Notes under the pieces: model-generated
What the model saw: the letters and a program-made list of their open reading frames with translations, nothing else
What the model was told of the DNA's origin: nothing
Database searches by the model: none
From: Calamus simplicifolius
Lineage: Eukaryota; Streptophyta; Magnoliopsida; Arecales; Arecaceae
Direction: 5' to 3'
Assembly: GCA_900491605.1 (NCBI GenBank)
Contig: UESW01004556.1
Span: 122,640 to 186,639, forward strand
Length of the DNA: 64,000 nt
Position numbers and translations under genes: made by a program
Shown: positions 34,081 through 46,761 of the stretch, in pieces
How positions within the stretch are numbered: position 1 is the stretch's first letter
Layout: each line of letters starts with the position of its first letter

Positions 34081-34516
34081 TCGGTCTGCTCTACCGTGTC
34101 TGGTTTCTCGATGTGAATCAATCGATTCCCTTGCTCTTAGATGAAAAAATTGGCTTTCTTGTGATCAAACGAGTCCGTTACTCTTTGATGGAAAAGTTAT
34201 GCTCTGATGCTCTATGTAAGCTAACCGGAGAAATTATCCTATATTGGCCTGACATTATTCGAGATCATTTATGAGTAGTTGATGATGATGCATTGAAACC
34301 ATTAGGCATAAATCTAGGAGTTGGTGGAGAGTCTAATATGTTGCTTGACGATAGAGCAACAATTTGGTGTTAAACATGAAATATTGGTATCTTACTGTTT
34401 GGCAAATAACATGAAATAATTTGGTATATGAATATTGAAGTTCTTCAAAGAGAACTAATAAGTCATATTGAAATACATCAGTTGCATTCTTACATAAATT
34501 CTAATAATTGATGCAG

Positions 34517-34614
34517 GAGAACATGTCCAGGATGTTGTTAGTCACAGATGTGCAGGATATTATTAAAAGACATCAAGCACAGATCATTACTTCTTTGAAA
34601 GATCCTGATGTCAG
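34517..34614 (+). pseudogene. Captured exon of an AP-2 complex alpha subunit
   Basis: A 98-bp exon with acceptor (TTGATGCAG/GAG) and donor (GATGTCAG/GTAGTT). It encodes ENMSRMLLVTDVQDIIKRHQ and then AQIITSLKDPDV, which I recognise as the adaptin trunk of plant AP-2 alpha, an endocytosis adaptor subunit. Only this exon and its intron edges are seen, within CACTA-1, so it is a captured fragment. A related adaptin (AP-1 gamma) is less likely. Confidence 0.75.
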
Positions 34615-35672
34615 GTAGTTTTTAGGCACTTTACAAGAGCACAATATTGTTTTTGTTTTCTTGAGGAATGTTGGGAGCAATCTGCATGTGTTCATGTTAA
34701 ATTCTGTAATCTCAAAATCTTAGCTCAAAATTTCTAATCATTGCTTTGTAATCTAGATTTGTTTGTAATCTTGTTTTGCCTTGCAGATATAGTTTGCAGT
34801 CTATGAATCTAGTTCTTATTGTTCTTTTTCATTCTTTATATTTATGAGAAATCCATTTACTTGGAATCTAACAAGTGTAGAGGTGTTCCAGGACATTTGA
34901 TTTAATTTAAAAGGAATTTGGCAATTATGTGTGATTTACCTTTCCAATTTAAATCATACAACTAAATTTTTGATATATGTCATTGTGACTTGACATTTTG
35001 TCTTCTCCTGCTTTCTTTGTTATTTCTGTTGATCATCTTTAAATGTCTATAGTTTTTAATAAAATGAATACGATGAAATCCTAATTAGATCTGATATTTT
35101 TTTTAAATTTGAGATGCCTTAAGCATATGCCATATTTTATGGGATATCTATGGAACATGAAATTCTAGTATGTGTGTGTATGTTAGGTTATCATATGTAT
35201 CTATGGCCTGTTAGGTTGCATGCCACTGAACTTACTGCAATTCCTGTATTTGCAACTAAAATCCTGTGTTTGATTTCATTTGGTTTCATATTCAACATGT
35301 AACTGCAACTGTATCACTTTGAGGTTAATTTCAAGATTTTGACCAGATAATACATCATATAATTATACATTACATTTGGCATTCTAGAAACTACTAAAAC
35401 AACGGCACCACTCGATAACTAACAATATTGTAGCTACCGTTTCTTTGGTTATTTACACAAGCATGCCTGCATGAGGAAGCAAGGTTGGGTGCATTGTATA
35501 TTTGACTAAAGTATTTCAACAGTTTTGCATTAAGCTTATATGCCACTATTTCTGGGGGCAATTGTTAGAGCATTGTGAAATTTGTTAACTTTAATGAGTC
35601 TACACTAGTTCATTGCCCTAGGATATTGACATCTTTTACAATATAATGAATTTTACCTGTTAACTTTCCCAG
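34615..35672. other. Intron-like DNA between captured exons
   Basis: T-rich, AT-rich sequence with no ORF support. It probably consists of retained intron sequence captured along with the exons. The same description fits 35766-35972, 36061-36398 and 36604-37300. Confidence 0.4.
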
Positions 35673-35765
35673 GCACTTGATACTTTCAATGCAGCAATTG
35701 TCTCCCCAATTTACTATGTTATGTTTACCACCTTCACAATATTGGCAAGTGCAATTATGTTCAAG
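35673..35765 (+). pseudogene. Captured exon of a NIPA-type magnesium transporter
   Basis: A 93-bp exon, exactly 31 codons, with acceptor (TTTCCCAG/GCA) and donor (TTCAAG/GTATGC). It encodes ALDTFNAAIVSPIYYVMFTT followed by FTILASAIMFK, matching the conserved transmembrane segment of plant NIPA (DUF803) proteins. No other NIPA exon is seen. Captured fragment in CACTA-1. Confidence 0.82.
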
Positions 35766-35972
35766 GTATGCGATGACTAATACTGTATGTATGTGTTGAA
35801 ATTCTGTGATTTTTCTTTTACTTTGGCACAACTTAAGTACTTGTTGCTAGCCTTTTAGAAAATATAAAAATATGAAATGTTTCATCTTCGGAACTAGAAT
35901 ATCTGAACTTGCTCTTTTGCTGTGAAGCTTGCGGTTCCAAGACCCTAAAATTCCTCATTTCTTTAATGCCAG

Positions 35973-36060
35973 CGTGTTTTGAACATTGTCTTTGCATCGA
36001 TTTATATGATTTGGGCCCTCTTTATGTTGGAAACTATTGCCTTTGGCTTCGTTGAGAATA
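35973..36060 (+). pseudogene. Possible captured MscS-like channel exon (transmembrane part)
   Basis: After an acceptor (ATGCCAG/CGT) the frame reads RVLNIVFASIYMIWALFMLE, similar to a transmembrane segment of plant MscS-like channels. The end is unclear. The neighbouring certain MSL exon supports the reading. Confidence 0.4.
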
Positions 36061-36398
36061 TAGATTCATGGATAACTATAACAGATGGCAACCATTGTCT
36101 TCGGCTTGAGATCACACTTTTAGTAACGCTCAAGTTCTCACCCCTTTGTTAACACTAGGAAACTGGGTGTTACAGTCCTTTTCTTTCTGCTAAACTAACT
36201 CATAGATATGTTCATGATGATATATGGATTAATGTTTGGCTGCAGGTATATCTACGAGGAGATTTTTTACATTTATTTTTATGTTTGAAGATGAATGAAG
36301 TGCCTGATGTTGTAAAGATACCTCAGTATTTTCTTTACATTAATTTTTATATTTGATATGTATCATGAAGTTTATGTAAGCAACTGGATGTCGTACAG

Positions 36399-36603
36399 AT
36401 GATTGTAGAAGAAATGAACATATTGACTACAATCTTCCTTCGGTATGATAACGAGAAGATCCTTTACCTGAATGCAGTATTGTTGACAAGGCACATTAGC
36501 AACTTCAATAGAAGTCCCAACATGGCTGATACAATTGAGTTTTCAATCGATGCTTCTATCCCAGTTGAAACTGTTGCTGCTCTGAGGAAATCCATATAGA
36601 CGT
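36399..36603 (+). pseudogene. Captured exon of an MscS-like (MSL) mechanosensitive channel
   Basis: After a GTACAG acceptor the frame reads MIVEEMNILTTIFLRYDNEK, ILYLNAVLLTRHISNFNRSP, NMADTIEFSIDA and VETVAALRKSI, the soluble MscS domain of plasma-membrane MSL proteins (MSL4-10 type). A TAG at 36597-36599 replaces what is usually a Gln, then ACG/TAAGC resembles the donor. Captured and degenerate, in CACTA-1 and in the same orientation as the AP-2 and NIPA pieces. Confidence 0.82.
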
Positions 36604-37559
36604 AAGCATAACTAAACCCTTTGGTTTTAGATAATGCTGATTGTTTTAGCTCTGCTTTTATTATTTTATGTTAATTGAACTATTTGTTTGTACAGACTGT
36701 TCTGCCAAAGTTCTTTATGTAAATAAGATCTATTTTGTGTATCTTAGTCCAGAGGCATGTTCTACATGACCCATATTTTGTATGATATTTTCACATTACA
36801 AAGCATAATTAACTTTCCTGATAAACTCACATTGTTTAATTATACTTTTAGAGATGCTAACAGGGTATTTGATCAAGTTGTACTCAATTACAAGTTGTCA
36901 TGATTCTGATTTAATAATTCATTTTCTTTGACCATAAAAATTGATCAAATATAAACTTTTTTAATACTTATTTTTTACCCTTACAGGAAGCAATTTTGAT
37001 ACCCTGAAAGGATCTTTCAAGGAAAGTGGGCAAAGTGTACTTTAGCATGAGAGGTCTGCAATGATATCTTATTGGAACATTTATGAATTGCAATGTCATT
37101 CTAGAATAAGCTGGGGAAGTCATTTATGAATGGGACCTTTATAAAGTGTCCATGACCTTATGTTGTGTTGTCTCATTCATGTGTTTTGATGTTTTATATT
37201 AGTTATGGATATTGTAATCGATATGGAATACTGACTTTCATTTATTAGTTATTTTGATATTTATGCTTTGTTGTCATTATGTAAAAATTTATATATGTAA
37301 TGGATATTGTATATAAAGAATCATATTATTTTTATTGATACGGTTTTTAATATTTAAAAATAATATGAAACAAAAAATTATATTATATTTAAATAAAATA
37401 TATAAAATATTAAAAAAATTTAAAATAGAAATATAATTTTAAAATATTAAATAATTTAAAATAGAATAAATATAACTTTTCTATACAATTTTAGACAAAA
37501 AGAAAAAAATGTATTATTATTTTTTCCTAAGATTTAATTTATTCTTGTAGGTAAAAATG

Positions 37560-38250
37560 GCTAAAAATAATAATTTAAAAAAAGAATCATTAAAAATTAT
37601 TTTTCCTTATGATTTTGGGGTTTTTCATAGGGAAATGAATTTTTAAAAATTATTATTAGTCAACTTTTCTCTACGATTTTCAAAAAAATTGTAAGAAAAG
37701 ATGTAGATAAAAAAAATATATTTTTTAATCTTTTCTTATGATTTTGGAGTTTTTCGTAGGGAAAGAAATCATTAAAAAATATTACTAGTCAACTTTTCCC
37801 TACAATTTTTAAAAAAATTGTAAGGAAAGATGTAGATAAAAAATAAATTTTTTGGTTTTTTCCTACGATTTTATGGTTTTTCGTAGGGAAAGAAATTATT
37901 AAAAAATTTTATTAGCCAACTTTTTCCCACAATTTTAAGAAATTTCGTAGGGAAAGATGTGGATAAATTTTTTTTGATTTTTTCCTATGATTTTTTATTT
38001 ACGTAGGTAAAAGTTTTTAAAATTTAAATTTAAATTTTAAATTCTGATCACTCTTTTCCTATGAAATATGAACTTTTTCCTATGAAAAAAATCGTAAGGA
38101 AAAGGTATGCTTTTTGCCTATGATTTTGAAAGTCATAGGCAAAGGCTTTCCCGATTTTTCTAGCTTTTGCCTACAAAAATCATAGAGAAAGGCTTTTCCT
38201 ACGATTTTTCAATCTTTTCCTACGAAAAAAATTGTAGGCAAAAGTCATTT
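37560..38250. repeat. CACTA-1 right subterminal repeats
   Basis: Many copies of CCTACGATTTT and TCGTAGGGAAAG in both orientations up to the right end, the counterpart of 18880-19785. Confidence 0.85.
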
Positions 38251-38263
38251 TTTTGTAGTGCTA

Positions 38264-41200
38264 TTTGCCGTATTTTCTACATAATCTATTTGTTGGGATG
38301 GGGATATCTTAACTATATGAAACAGTATGTTGTTAGATTTGTGATGCTGATATAAATCGCAAACTTTCTTTACCAACCCTTAATTGACTTGGAATCAAGG
38401 CCTCCGTTTTCTTAGCCGCCAATCATGAAGCGAATTCATTGCCACTGTATACAACCACACTCTTATAGAAAAATCCTAGGGTCCAATCCCATTTTCAATG
38501 CAAGAAATCATAGAATAAGTAGTAAAAAGTTACTAAAATATTATACTTTACCCTACATTTATGATAAATAATAAAAAATCATAGAATCCATGGAATTATT
38601 TTAGTATCATTTAAAAAATCTAGTAAATAATACATGGCCCCATATTTAAAATAATTTGCCAAAAGTAATAGAATATTGGCATTATTTAATTGATTTTAAA
38701 AATATCAAAAAATGACACTTTGTGCTATATTTATTAAAAATTGGGGGTTAATTTTGGTGTTTGTGGAAGATTGATCAAAAAAATGGCAACATACAAATAT
38801 TATAAGAATATCACACTCTTATTTGAAGATTAGAAGTTAGTGTTCAAATAGGACATGATATTATCTACTTAGCCTTAACTTTTAGTCTTCAACGATGAGA
38901 TAAAGATTAAGTACTAACAACTTTTAGAACATTAACACCTGAATTTCAAGGATGAAAATCTTTTTTAAAAGGGAAGAATGTAAAATATCTTAACCTAGCT
39001 AGTCTACATTAGTGAAAAATGAAGCTTCATCAAAATTATTATAGTAAAAATTTGAAATCAAGTCTAATATTTCGTCATCCAATATTGAGTTAGCTTTATA
39101 ATGTATCTTGAATTACTTAAAAGGAAGAATAGATGACGAAGTTTCTGGAAATTTCATGAACATATGTTGGTATTGATGAACTTTTAAAAATTATAAAAGG
39201 TATAATTTTAAGTTAATTTAAGTATGATATTTTTGACTTTTTATCTAATTTTTTATTATTTTTCTTCCAAAAACTCATATTGGTTGAGTTAAAAATCTAA
39301 TAGAAGCTAAATATGTATTAATAGATATTTATTTAATATTTATGTCTTTAATTTTATTTAGAAAATAAGAATCCTATTAGAAATAGGAAATATATTGATT
39401 TTAGGAAATTAGTTTTTAATGGAAACTGGAAAACTTATGAGCTTTAGGAAAACTTGCCATAAATAAGGTATAGTGGAAACCTTTTAATATGAAAAATTTA
39501 TTAATAAAGCTCTTCAAACTTTTCTTCTTAGTTTATTTTTTTTAGGCCTTAATCCTACAAGAGGGGATTGGTGGAAAGTTAATAGTTATCTCTTTCATAT
39601 AGATTTCTCTACATCAATAAAGATTTAATTTCATCATTTCTCTTAAGAGAATTTTGCATTGATGATGACATTTAGAGCTAGTTTGATTTATCTATTATCG
39701 AAGTTAATTGGAATTATAATATTCATAGCTGTTAGTTTAGTGATAACTCACCTTTTCTAGATTGTATGCATTATTATGATTGTTTAAAATATAAATTGTG
39801 AATTATATGAATTTTTGAATTGTAAAAAATTATGCTATTAAATGTTATGTTATAAACTTTGATATTTGATTACAATTCTTAGTTTATGAATTGATGCACT
39901 TTTGATTTATGATTGATGAATTATTATAATTATCATAGCTAATTCGTTGCACAAATTGTGAATAATATGTGGCATATAGTGATTTTTGAAATTATAAGAT
40001 AATTGAGATTCCAACACTAGCCAATGGGGATTTACATTGCTAAGATTTTATGACTGAAAGTTAAACACTAGTTAATACCTATGGTTGATGAAGAATATGC
40101 ATGAATCAAGATCCTACCAGTGGAACTTAGATATTGGTTAATACATATGATCAACGGGGGATGTACATTGGTTGGGATCCAATCGGTATGGTTTAAATAT
40201 TGATGGTGATAAGATGATAATTTCAAATGTAGCTAGATTGGACAGCATGATGCACCATGATAATTTTATATGATGACAATATAAAGCTTGTAAATTATGA
40301 ATTTATTATTATTATTTATTAAATGATTAAGATGATTGTTAATTTAATATATTTAATTATCAAGAAAATATATTTAAATATTGATTTTTTTATTTATTGA
40401 AGAGAGTTGATTGTTGCTAAATGGGATGCCAAACTTATTACTTATATTGTTTTTCTTCTTTTTGATTTAGATTAATAGATATATTGGGGCATTATTGGGG
40501 GAGTTTAGTTGAGTGAGTGAATTGTACATCATGACTTAATATTTTTTTTTATTTGCATCAAAGAGTATTTATTATTTGTGATGTAATTCAACTTTGTTCT
40601 AAATAAGCTAAATATTAAATTTTATTTTCGTTGCTAGTTATTATTGATATCATGATGGATGCATTGCATACATCATGCATCCTTACTGCATGATAGAGTA
40701 TGATTGTTAGGGTGGTATTAGATCATAGGATTTAAATCCCAAGCATCTAAACTAGTTAGCAATGAGATGGAGTAGAAAGCAAATTGAAGGGTTGCACCTA
40801 TAACTTTTACTTTTATTAAAGTTCAAAAACTTAACTTGAGGGTTAATTAACTAATCAATAATTCTAAATTATTTTAAAAAATAGATGGCCTAAAATTAAA
40901 TTCAAATATCAATTGGTCTTGCTAAAAATTCTTGTAAGACTAATCTCTAACAAACTATTTACATTTATTAGGCTTGAGTTGCTTCTCATATTGTTAGTCT
41001 CTTGAATGATTAGTTCACTAAAAATAATGCTTAATAGTGAAACGATTAGTTATGTAAATACATTTTTGTGATATGTAAATAGATTATAAAGTTCTAGGTT
41101 TTATTTTTTAATTATTATTTAGGCAATTTTAAAGTTCTAAATTTGTTTTAAATATAGATAGAGAATTTTACTTTTTTTTGATATTTTTTGTGTTGTAAAA

Positions 41201-41520
41201 GATATATTTCATTAAGAAGAGACTTAAGGTGCAAAAATAAGAAATTATGGATAAGATTTAAACATTAGTTGATCCGAAAGAGCTAAGGATAAGTTGCTTA
41301 AGGAAAACCTTACTAGTAAGATGGAGATAATTTTTGGCTCCAAAAAAAGGATAAAAATATAGTTTATTTTCATAAAATGGAAATTTATCAATGTGTTCAA
41401 GGAAATGATTAGAGTAATTTTAATAATGATAGAATTATAGGGAATTTTATATGAATATTTCTATAATCATCATTGAAGAAAAATTACCATAGCTTTGAGG
41501 TTGAAGCAAAATAATCTTCT
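38264..41520. other. AT-rich intergenic DNA
   Basis: Between the two CACTA elements. No supported gene, repeat array or RNA gene. Confidence 0.5.
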
Positions 41521-41534
41521 TTATACTACAAGAA

Positions 41535-42345
41535 AATGCTGAAATTGTGACGCAAATTTAGCGACGCATCGTTGCGTCGCTAAATTGCGACCACATTGGG
41601 ACGCCTCCACGATAACAAAACATTACGATGCATTAGCGACTCAATAAATCAGAAAATCAAAAAAATATTTTTAGCGATGCAAGTAATGCATTGCAATATT
41701 TTTAAATTTAGTTTTTATAAAATAGAATTATGAAATATAAAATATTGCGATGCAACTCAGTGCGTCGCAATATTTTTAAAAAAATTAATTATGTTAAATA
41801 GCGACGCATTAGCGATGCAAATAAACCAAAAAATTAGAAAAATTATTTTTTATTTAGCGACGCACTAATTACATCGTAATAATTTTAAATAAAATTAATA
41901 TTTATAAAATATAATTATGAAATAAAAATATTGCGATGCAACTCAGTGCGTCGCAATGTTTTTAAAAAAATTAATTATGTTAAATAGCAATGCAATAAAA
42001 TAGTAAATTAATAAAAATAATTTTTAATTTAGCAACGCAAGTATTGCATCGCAATGTTTTTTAAAAATTAAATTTTATAAAAATATTAAAAAGAATTATG
42101 AAATAAAAATATTATGATGCAACTGAGTGTGTCGCAATGTTTTTAAAAAAACTAATTATGTTAAATAACGACGCAATAAAATAGTAAATTAATAAAAATA
42201 ATTTTTAATTTAGCGACGCAAGTATTGCGTCGCAATGTTTTTAAAAAATTAAATTTTATAAAAATATAATTAAAAGATAAAAAATTAAAAATAAACATCG
42301 CGATGCAACGAACTACGTCGCAATTGTTTTAAAAAAATTAATGTT
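41535..42345. repeat. CACTA-2 left subterminal repeats
   Basis: Repeated (A/T)TTGCGACGCA and TGCGTCGCAAT(A/G)TTTTTAA motifs in both orientations, within about 100-250 bp higher-order repeats in AT-rich DNA. Expected sites for the element's own DNA-binding protein. Confidence 0.9.
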
Positions 42346-42349
42346 GGTA

Positions 42350-44785
42350 CATGCGTTGGATCGGTCAATGCCGACCGGGATCGATCATGGCTTTGATCGA
42401 TCGCAACCATTGGATCATCGCCGATCGGATCGATCGTGATGGTCCGAGATCGTTCATCGCCGACCGGGACCGAACATGGCTTCGATCGATCGCAATCGTC
42501 GGATTGTCGCCGATCGAACCGATCGCAACAGTCCGAGATCGATCATGGCCGATCGGGATCAGGGCTTGGATCGATCGCAACCATCGGATCGTTGAAGATC
42601 GGACCGATCGCAACAGTCCAAGATCGGTCGTAGTCGATTGGGATCAGGGCTTGGATCGATCGCAACCGTCGGATCATCGGCGATCAGACCGATTGCCACG
42701 GTCCAAGATCGGTCATGGCCGATCGGGATCAAGGCTTGGATCGATCGCAACCATCGGATCGTCGGCGATCAGACCGATTGCAACGGTCCAAGATTGGTCG
42801 TGGCCGATCAGGATCAGGGCTTGGATCGATCACAACCGTCAGATCGTCGCCGATCGAACCGATCGCAACAGTCCAAGATCGATCGTGGCCGATCGGGATC
42901 AGGGCTTGCATCGATCGCAACCGTCGGATCATCGGCGATCGGACTGATCACAACGGTCCGAGATCGATCGTGGCTGATCAGGATCAGGGTTTGGATCGAT
43001 CGCAACCGTCGGAGCATCGTCGATCAGACCAATTGCAATGGTCCAAGATCAGTCGTGGCCGATCGGGATCAGGGCTTGGATCGATCGCAACCATCGGATC
43101 ATTGGCGATCAGACCGATCGCAACGGTGAGATCGATCATGGCCGATCGGATTAGGGCTTGGATCGATCGCAACCGTCGGATCATCGCCGATCAAACCGAT
43201 CGCAACGGTTTGAGATCGATCATGGCCGATCGGGATCAGGGCTTGCATCGATCGCAACCATCGGATTATCGGCGATCGGACTGATCGCAACGGTCTGAGA
43301 TTGGTCATGGCCAATCGGGATCAGGGCTTGGATAGATCGCAACAGTCGGAGCATTGCCGATCCGACCGATCGCAATGGTTCGAGATCAGTTGTGGTCGAT
43401 CGGGATCAGGGCTTGGATCGATCGCAATCATCGGATCATCGGTGATCGGACCAATCGCAATGGCCCAAGATCGATCGTGGCCGATCGGGATCATGGCTTG
43501 GATCGATCGCAACCGTCGGATCATCGGCGATCGGATCGATCGCCATGGTCCGAGATCGGTCATGGCCGATCGGGATCAGGGCTTGGATCGATCGCAACCA
43601 TCGGATCGTCGGCGATCGGACCGATCACCACGGTCCAAGATCGGTCGTGGCCGATCGGGATCAGGGCTTGGATCGATCGCAACCGTCGGATCATCGGCGA
43701 TCGGACCGATCGCAACGATCCGAGATCGGTCGTGGCTGATTGGGATCAGGGCTTGGATCGATCGCAACCGTTGGATCATCGGCGATCAGACCGATCACAA
43801 TGGTCCAAGATTGGTCGTGGCCGATCTGGATCAGGGCTTGGATCAATTGCAACCGTCAGATCATCGCCGATCGGACCGATCGCCATGGTCCGAGATCGGT
43901 CATGGCCGATCGAGATCAGGGCTTCAATCGATCGCAACCATCGGATCGTCAGCGATCGGACCGATCGCAACGGTCCGAGATCGATCGTGGCCGATCGGGA
44001 TCAGGGCTTGGATCGATCGCAACCATCGGATCGTCGGCGATCGGACCGATCGCAACGGTCCGAGATCGTTCATGGCCGATCGGGATCAGGGCTTGGATCT
44101 ATCGCAACCGTCGGATCATCGCCGATCGGACCGATCGCAATGGTCCAAGATCGGTCGTGGCCGATTGTGATCAGGGCTTGGATCGATCGCAACAGTCGGA
44201 TCATCATCGGTCGTGGCTGATCGGGATTAGGGCTTGGATCGATCGCAACCATCGGATCATGATCGGACCAATCGCCATGGTCCGAGATCGGTCGTGGATG
44301 ATCGGGATCAGGGCTTGGATCGATCGCAACCGTCGGATCATCAGCGATTGGACCGATCGCCATGGTCTGAGATCGGTCGTGGCCGATCGGGATCAGGGCT
44401 TGGATCTATCGCAACCGTTGGATCGTCGGCGATCGGACCGATCGCCATGGTCCGAGATCGGTCATGGCCGATCGGATCAGGCCTTGGATCGATCGCAATC
44501 ATCAGATCATCGGCATCGGATCGATCGCCACGGTCCAAGATCGGTCGTGGCCGATCGGGATCAGGGCTTGGATCGATCGCAATAGTTGGATCATCGGCGA
44601 TCGGACCGATCGCCACAGTCCGAGATCGGTCGTGGCCGATCGGGATTAGGGCTTGGATCGATCGCAACCATCGGATCATCGGCGATCGGACCAATCGCAA
44701 TGGTCCGAGATCGGTCGTGGCTGATCAGGATCACGGCTTGGATCGATCGCAACCGTCGGATCGTCGGCGATCGACCGATCCTAGA
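42350..44785. repeat. 85-bp GC-rich tandem array (about 28 copies)
   Basis: A unit of about 85 bp with GGGATCAGGGCTTGGATCGA, TCGCAACCGTCGGATCATCG, GCGATCGGACCGATCGCAAC and GGTCCGAGATCGGTCGTGGC. It is rich in GATC and CGATCG and strongly different in composition from the AT-rich repeats on both sides. As 85 is not a multiple of 3, the array reads through in several frames on both strands and makes long ORFs (up to 289 codons); these are artefacts. It splits the left subterminal zone of CACTA-2. Confidence 0.93.
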
Positions 44786-44794
44786 GAAAACAAG

Positions 44795-45600
44795 TTTTAA
44801 TATTGCGACGCATATATTGCGTCGCAATCTTTTTTAGAAAAATAAATGTTGCAAAAAAATATAAAAATAAAACATTGCGATGCAATATATGCATCGCAAT
44901 TATTTTTAAAATATAATTTTTGTTAGTTATAATTATTAAAAAAATATTGTGATGCATTAGCGATGCAATTTCCTAGAAAATAAAAATAATTTTCTTAGAG
45001 AAAACAAGTTTTAATATTGTGACGCATATATTGCGTCACAATGATTTTTAGAGAAATAAATGTTGTAAAAAAATTTAAATATAAAACATTGCGACGCAAT
45101 ATATGCATCGCAATTATTTTCAGAAAATATAATTTTTATCAGTTATAATTATTAAAAAAATATGCGACGCATTAGCGATGCAATTTCTTAGAAAATAAAA
45201 ATAATTTTTTCAGAGAAAATAAGTTTTAATATTGCGACGCATATATTCCGTCGCAATGTTTTTTAGAAAATAAATGTAATAAAAAAATTTAAAAAATTTG
45301 CGATGCAATATATGCGTCGCAATTATTTTTAAAAATATAATTTTTATCAAATATAATTATCAGATAAAAAAATTGTGACGCTTTAGCAACGCATTTTTCC
45401 AGAAATAAAAATATTTTTCCCGCCGGACATTGGCGCCAAATTAGCGACTCATTAGCGACGCAATAAGTTGCGTCGCTAAGTTTTGCATAAAATAAAAAAA
45501 GGCCAAATTAGCGATGGATTAGCGATGCATTGTTGCATCACTAATCCATAATAAATTTTAAAAAAAAATTGCGAGTGATTAGCGATGCAAATTTGCGTTG
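44795..45600. repeat. CACTA-2 left subterminal repeats, second half
   Basis: Three to four higher-order copies of about 190 bp with paired ATTGCGACGCATATATTGCG and TTGCGATGCAATATATGCGT motifs, then GATTAGCGATGCA copies up to the promoter. Confidence 0.9.
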
Positions 45601-45611
45601 CTAATCACTAC

Positions 45612-45618
45612 TATATAA
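45612..45618 (+). promoter_or_regulatory. Probable TATA box of the CACTA-2 promoter
   Basis: TATATAA just after the left repeats and before a C-rich leader (45635-45790) that ends in a possible splice donor (CGAG/GTAAGC, 45777-45785). Confidence 0.55.
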
Positions 45619-45829
45619 GCTAGGTCGGGTCGGCCCCCCCTCCCCCCGCTTCTCTTCTTCTTCCTCTTCTTACCCTAATAGTCGTGTCACCTCCTTGGCT
45701 CCCCCCGCCCTCTCCCCCGGCGCTGCGAACCACCGGTGGCAGCTCCTCCCACTCTGGTGGTGTCCCCTCTCTATCGAGGTAAGCCCCCCCTCCCCCTCAT
45801 TTAAAAAAAAAACAATCGTTGCGGCCACG

Positions 45830-46240
45830 GCCGCTGCCGTGCCGTCTTCTCCGGCCACAGCCGCAGCCGTGGCCTGGCCATGGTGGCCAGGCCACCAAAA
45901 AAAATCAACAGGGGGGTTTTCCCCACCCCCCTTCGTTGCCAGCCACGGCCACTGCCGTGGCCAACCGTGGCCTGGCCATGGTGGCCAGGCCACCAAAAAA
46001 AATTAATAGGGGGGTTTTCCCCACCCCCCTTCGTGGCCGTCTTCTTCGGCCACGGTCGCTGCCGTGGCATCTTCTTCGGCCACGGCCACTGCCGTGGCCG
46101 GCCGTGGCCTGGCCACGGTGGCAGGCTACCAAAAAAAAATTAACAGGGAGGTTTTCCCCACCCCCTTCTTCTCCGGCCACGTTCGAGGTCGTGGCCGGCT
46201 ATGGCCTGGCCACCATGGCCAGGCCGCCAAAAAAAAAAAT
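45830..46240. repeat. Tandem repeat of GGCCACGG / TGGCCAGGCC units in CACTA-2
   Basis: About four units of 90-120 bp: a GCCACGGCCGCTGCCGTGGC palindrome, then CTGGCCATGGTGGCCAGGCC, then poly-A, then a GGGGGGTTTTCCCCACCCCC palindrome. It lies in the presumed first intron of the transposase gene. ORFs across it are artefacts. Confidence 0.85.
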
Positions 46241-46311
46241 CACAACACTTTAACCTTAGATCTGTTTGAGAATTTGTAAGACTTAGTTTTGCAAATTCTC
46301 AAATTATCCTG

Positions 46312-46535
46312 ATGGACAGTTTGAGAATATTTTTTGCGATATGTTAGTCTGCTATTAATCATCGTTGGTTGAGATTGCGGTTTGTACGTATTTTCTCATG
46401 CGTTCTCCTAGTGTGGCATATATGCCACACATTTAGGAGAACATATGGGGAAATGCTGCTGAAATTTCAACGTAAACCATCGATGATAATTAATAGCAGA
46501 ATAACATATCACAAAAAATATTCTTGAATGGGATA
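46312..46535. repeat. Imperfect 220-bp inverted repeat (foldback)
   Basis: The left arm (CAGTTTGAGAATATTTTTTG, GATATGTTAGTCTGCTATTA) matches the inverse of the right arm (TAATAGCAGAATAACATATC, CAAAAAATATTCTTGAATGG). The centre holds a tight palindrome, GTGTGGCATATATGCCACAC, flanked by TTCTCCTA/TAGGAGAA. Could be a small foldback element or a structured intron region of the transposase gene. Confidence 0.7.
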
Positions 46536-46761
46536 TGGCCTCACCTTTTAGACATGGAGTGAAGGTGGAATTAATTTGGGACACTTGATTGCTTGTGAAG
46601 TCCGATGATTAAACGGACCGCATTGCGGCCCGGCCCGAACCCAATCCCTAGCATTAGTTGAGTAAAAAAAATAATTTAGTTATATATGTACTAATGCTAA
46701 TATAGTTTTATATTGTGGTTTCCTTTAATGGTTTACCAGAAATTGTATAAATCGGTCAAAA

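Larger units (their letters stand above)
18861..38260. mobile_element. CACTA-1: 19.4-kb CACTA (En/Spm) transposon carrying host gene fragments, no transposase
   Basis: The ends are inverted: TACTACAAGAAAAATGACTT at 18861 and CACTACAAAAAAATGACTTT on the minus strand from 38260. The first base of the left end is T instead of C. A 3-bp duplication CTA flanks it (18858-18860 and 38261-38263), as CACTA elements require. Inside both ends are many copies of a CCCTACGATTTT motif and its inverse (subterminal repeats). No TNP2 or tnpA coding sequence is found, so it depends on another element. Nested inside are a Mutator-type MITE, a 10.9-kb SIRE-like copia, a second MITE and several host exon fragments. 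Without the nested elements the core is about 7.5 kb. Confidence 0.88.

Noticed and set aside
42351..44800. Many ORFs of 60-289 codons on both strands
   Set aside because: They come from the 85-bp tandem array, which has few stop codons in any frame.
45670..46253. Gly/Ala/Pro-rich ORFs on both strands
   Set aside because: They follow the GGCCACGG tandem repeat and have no family features.
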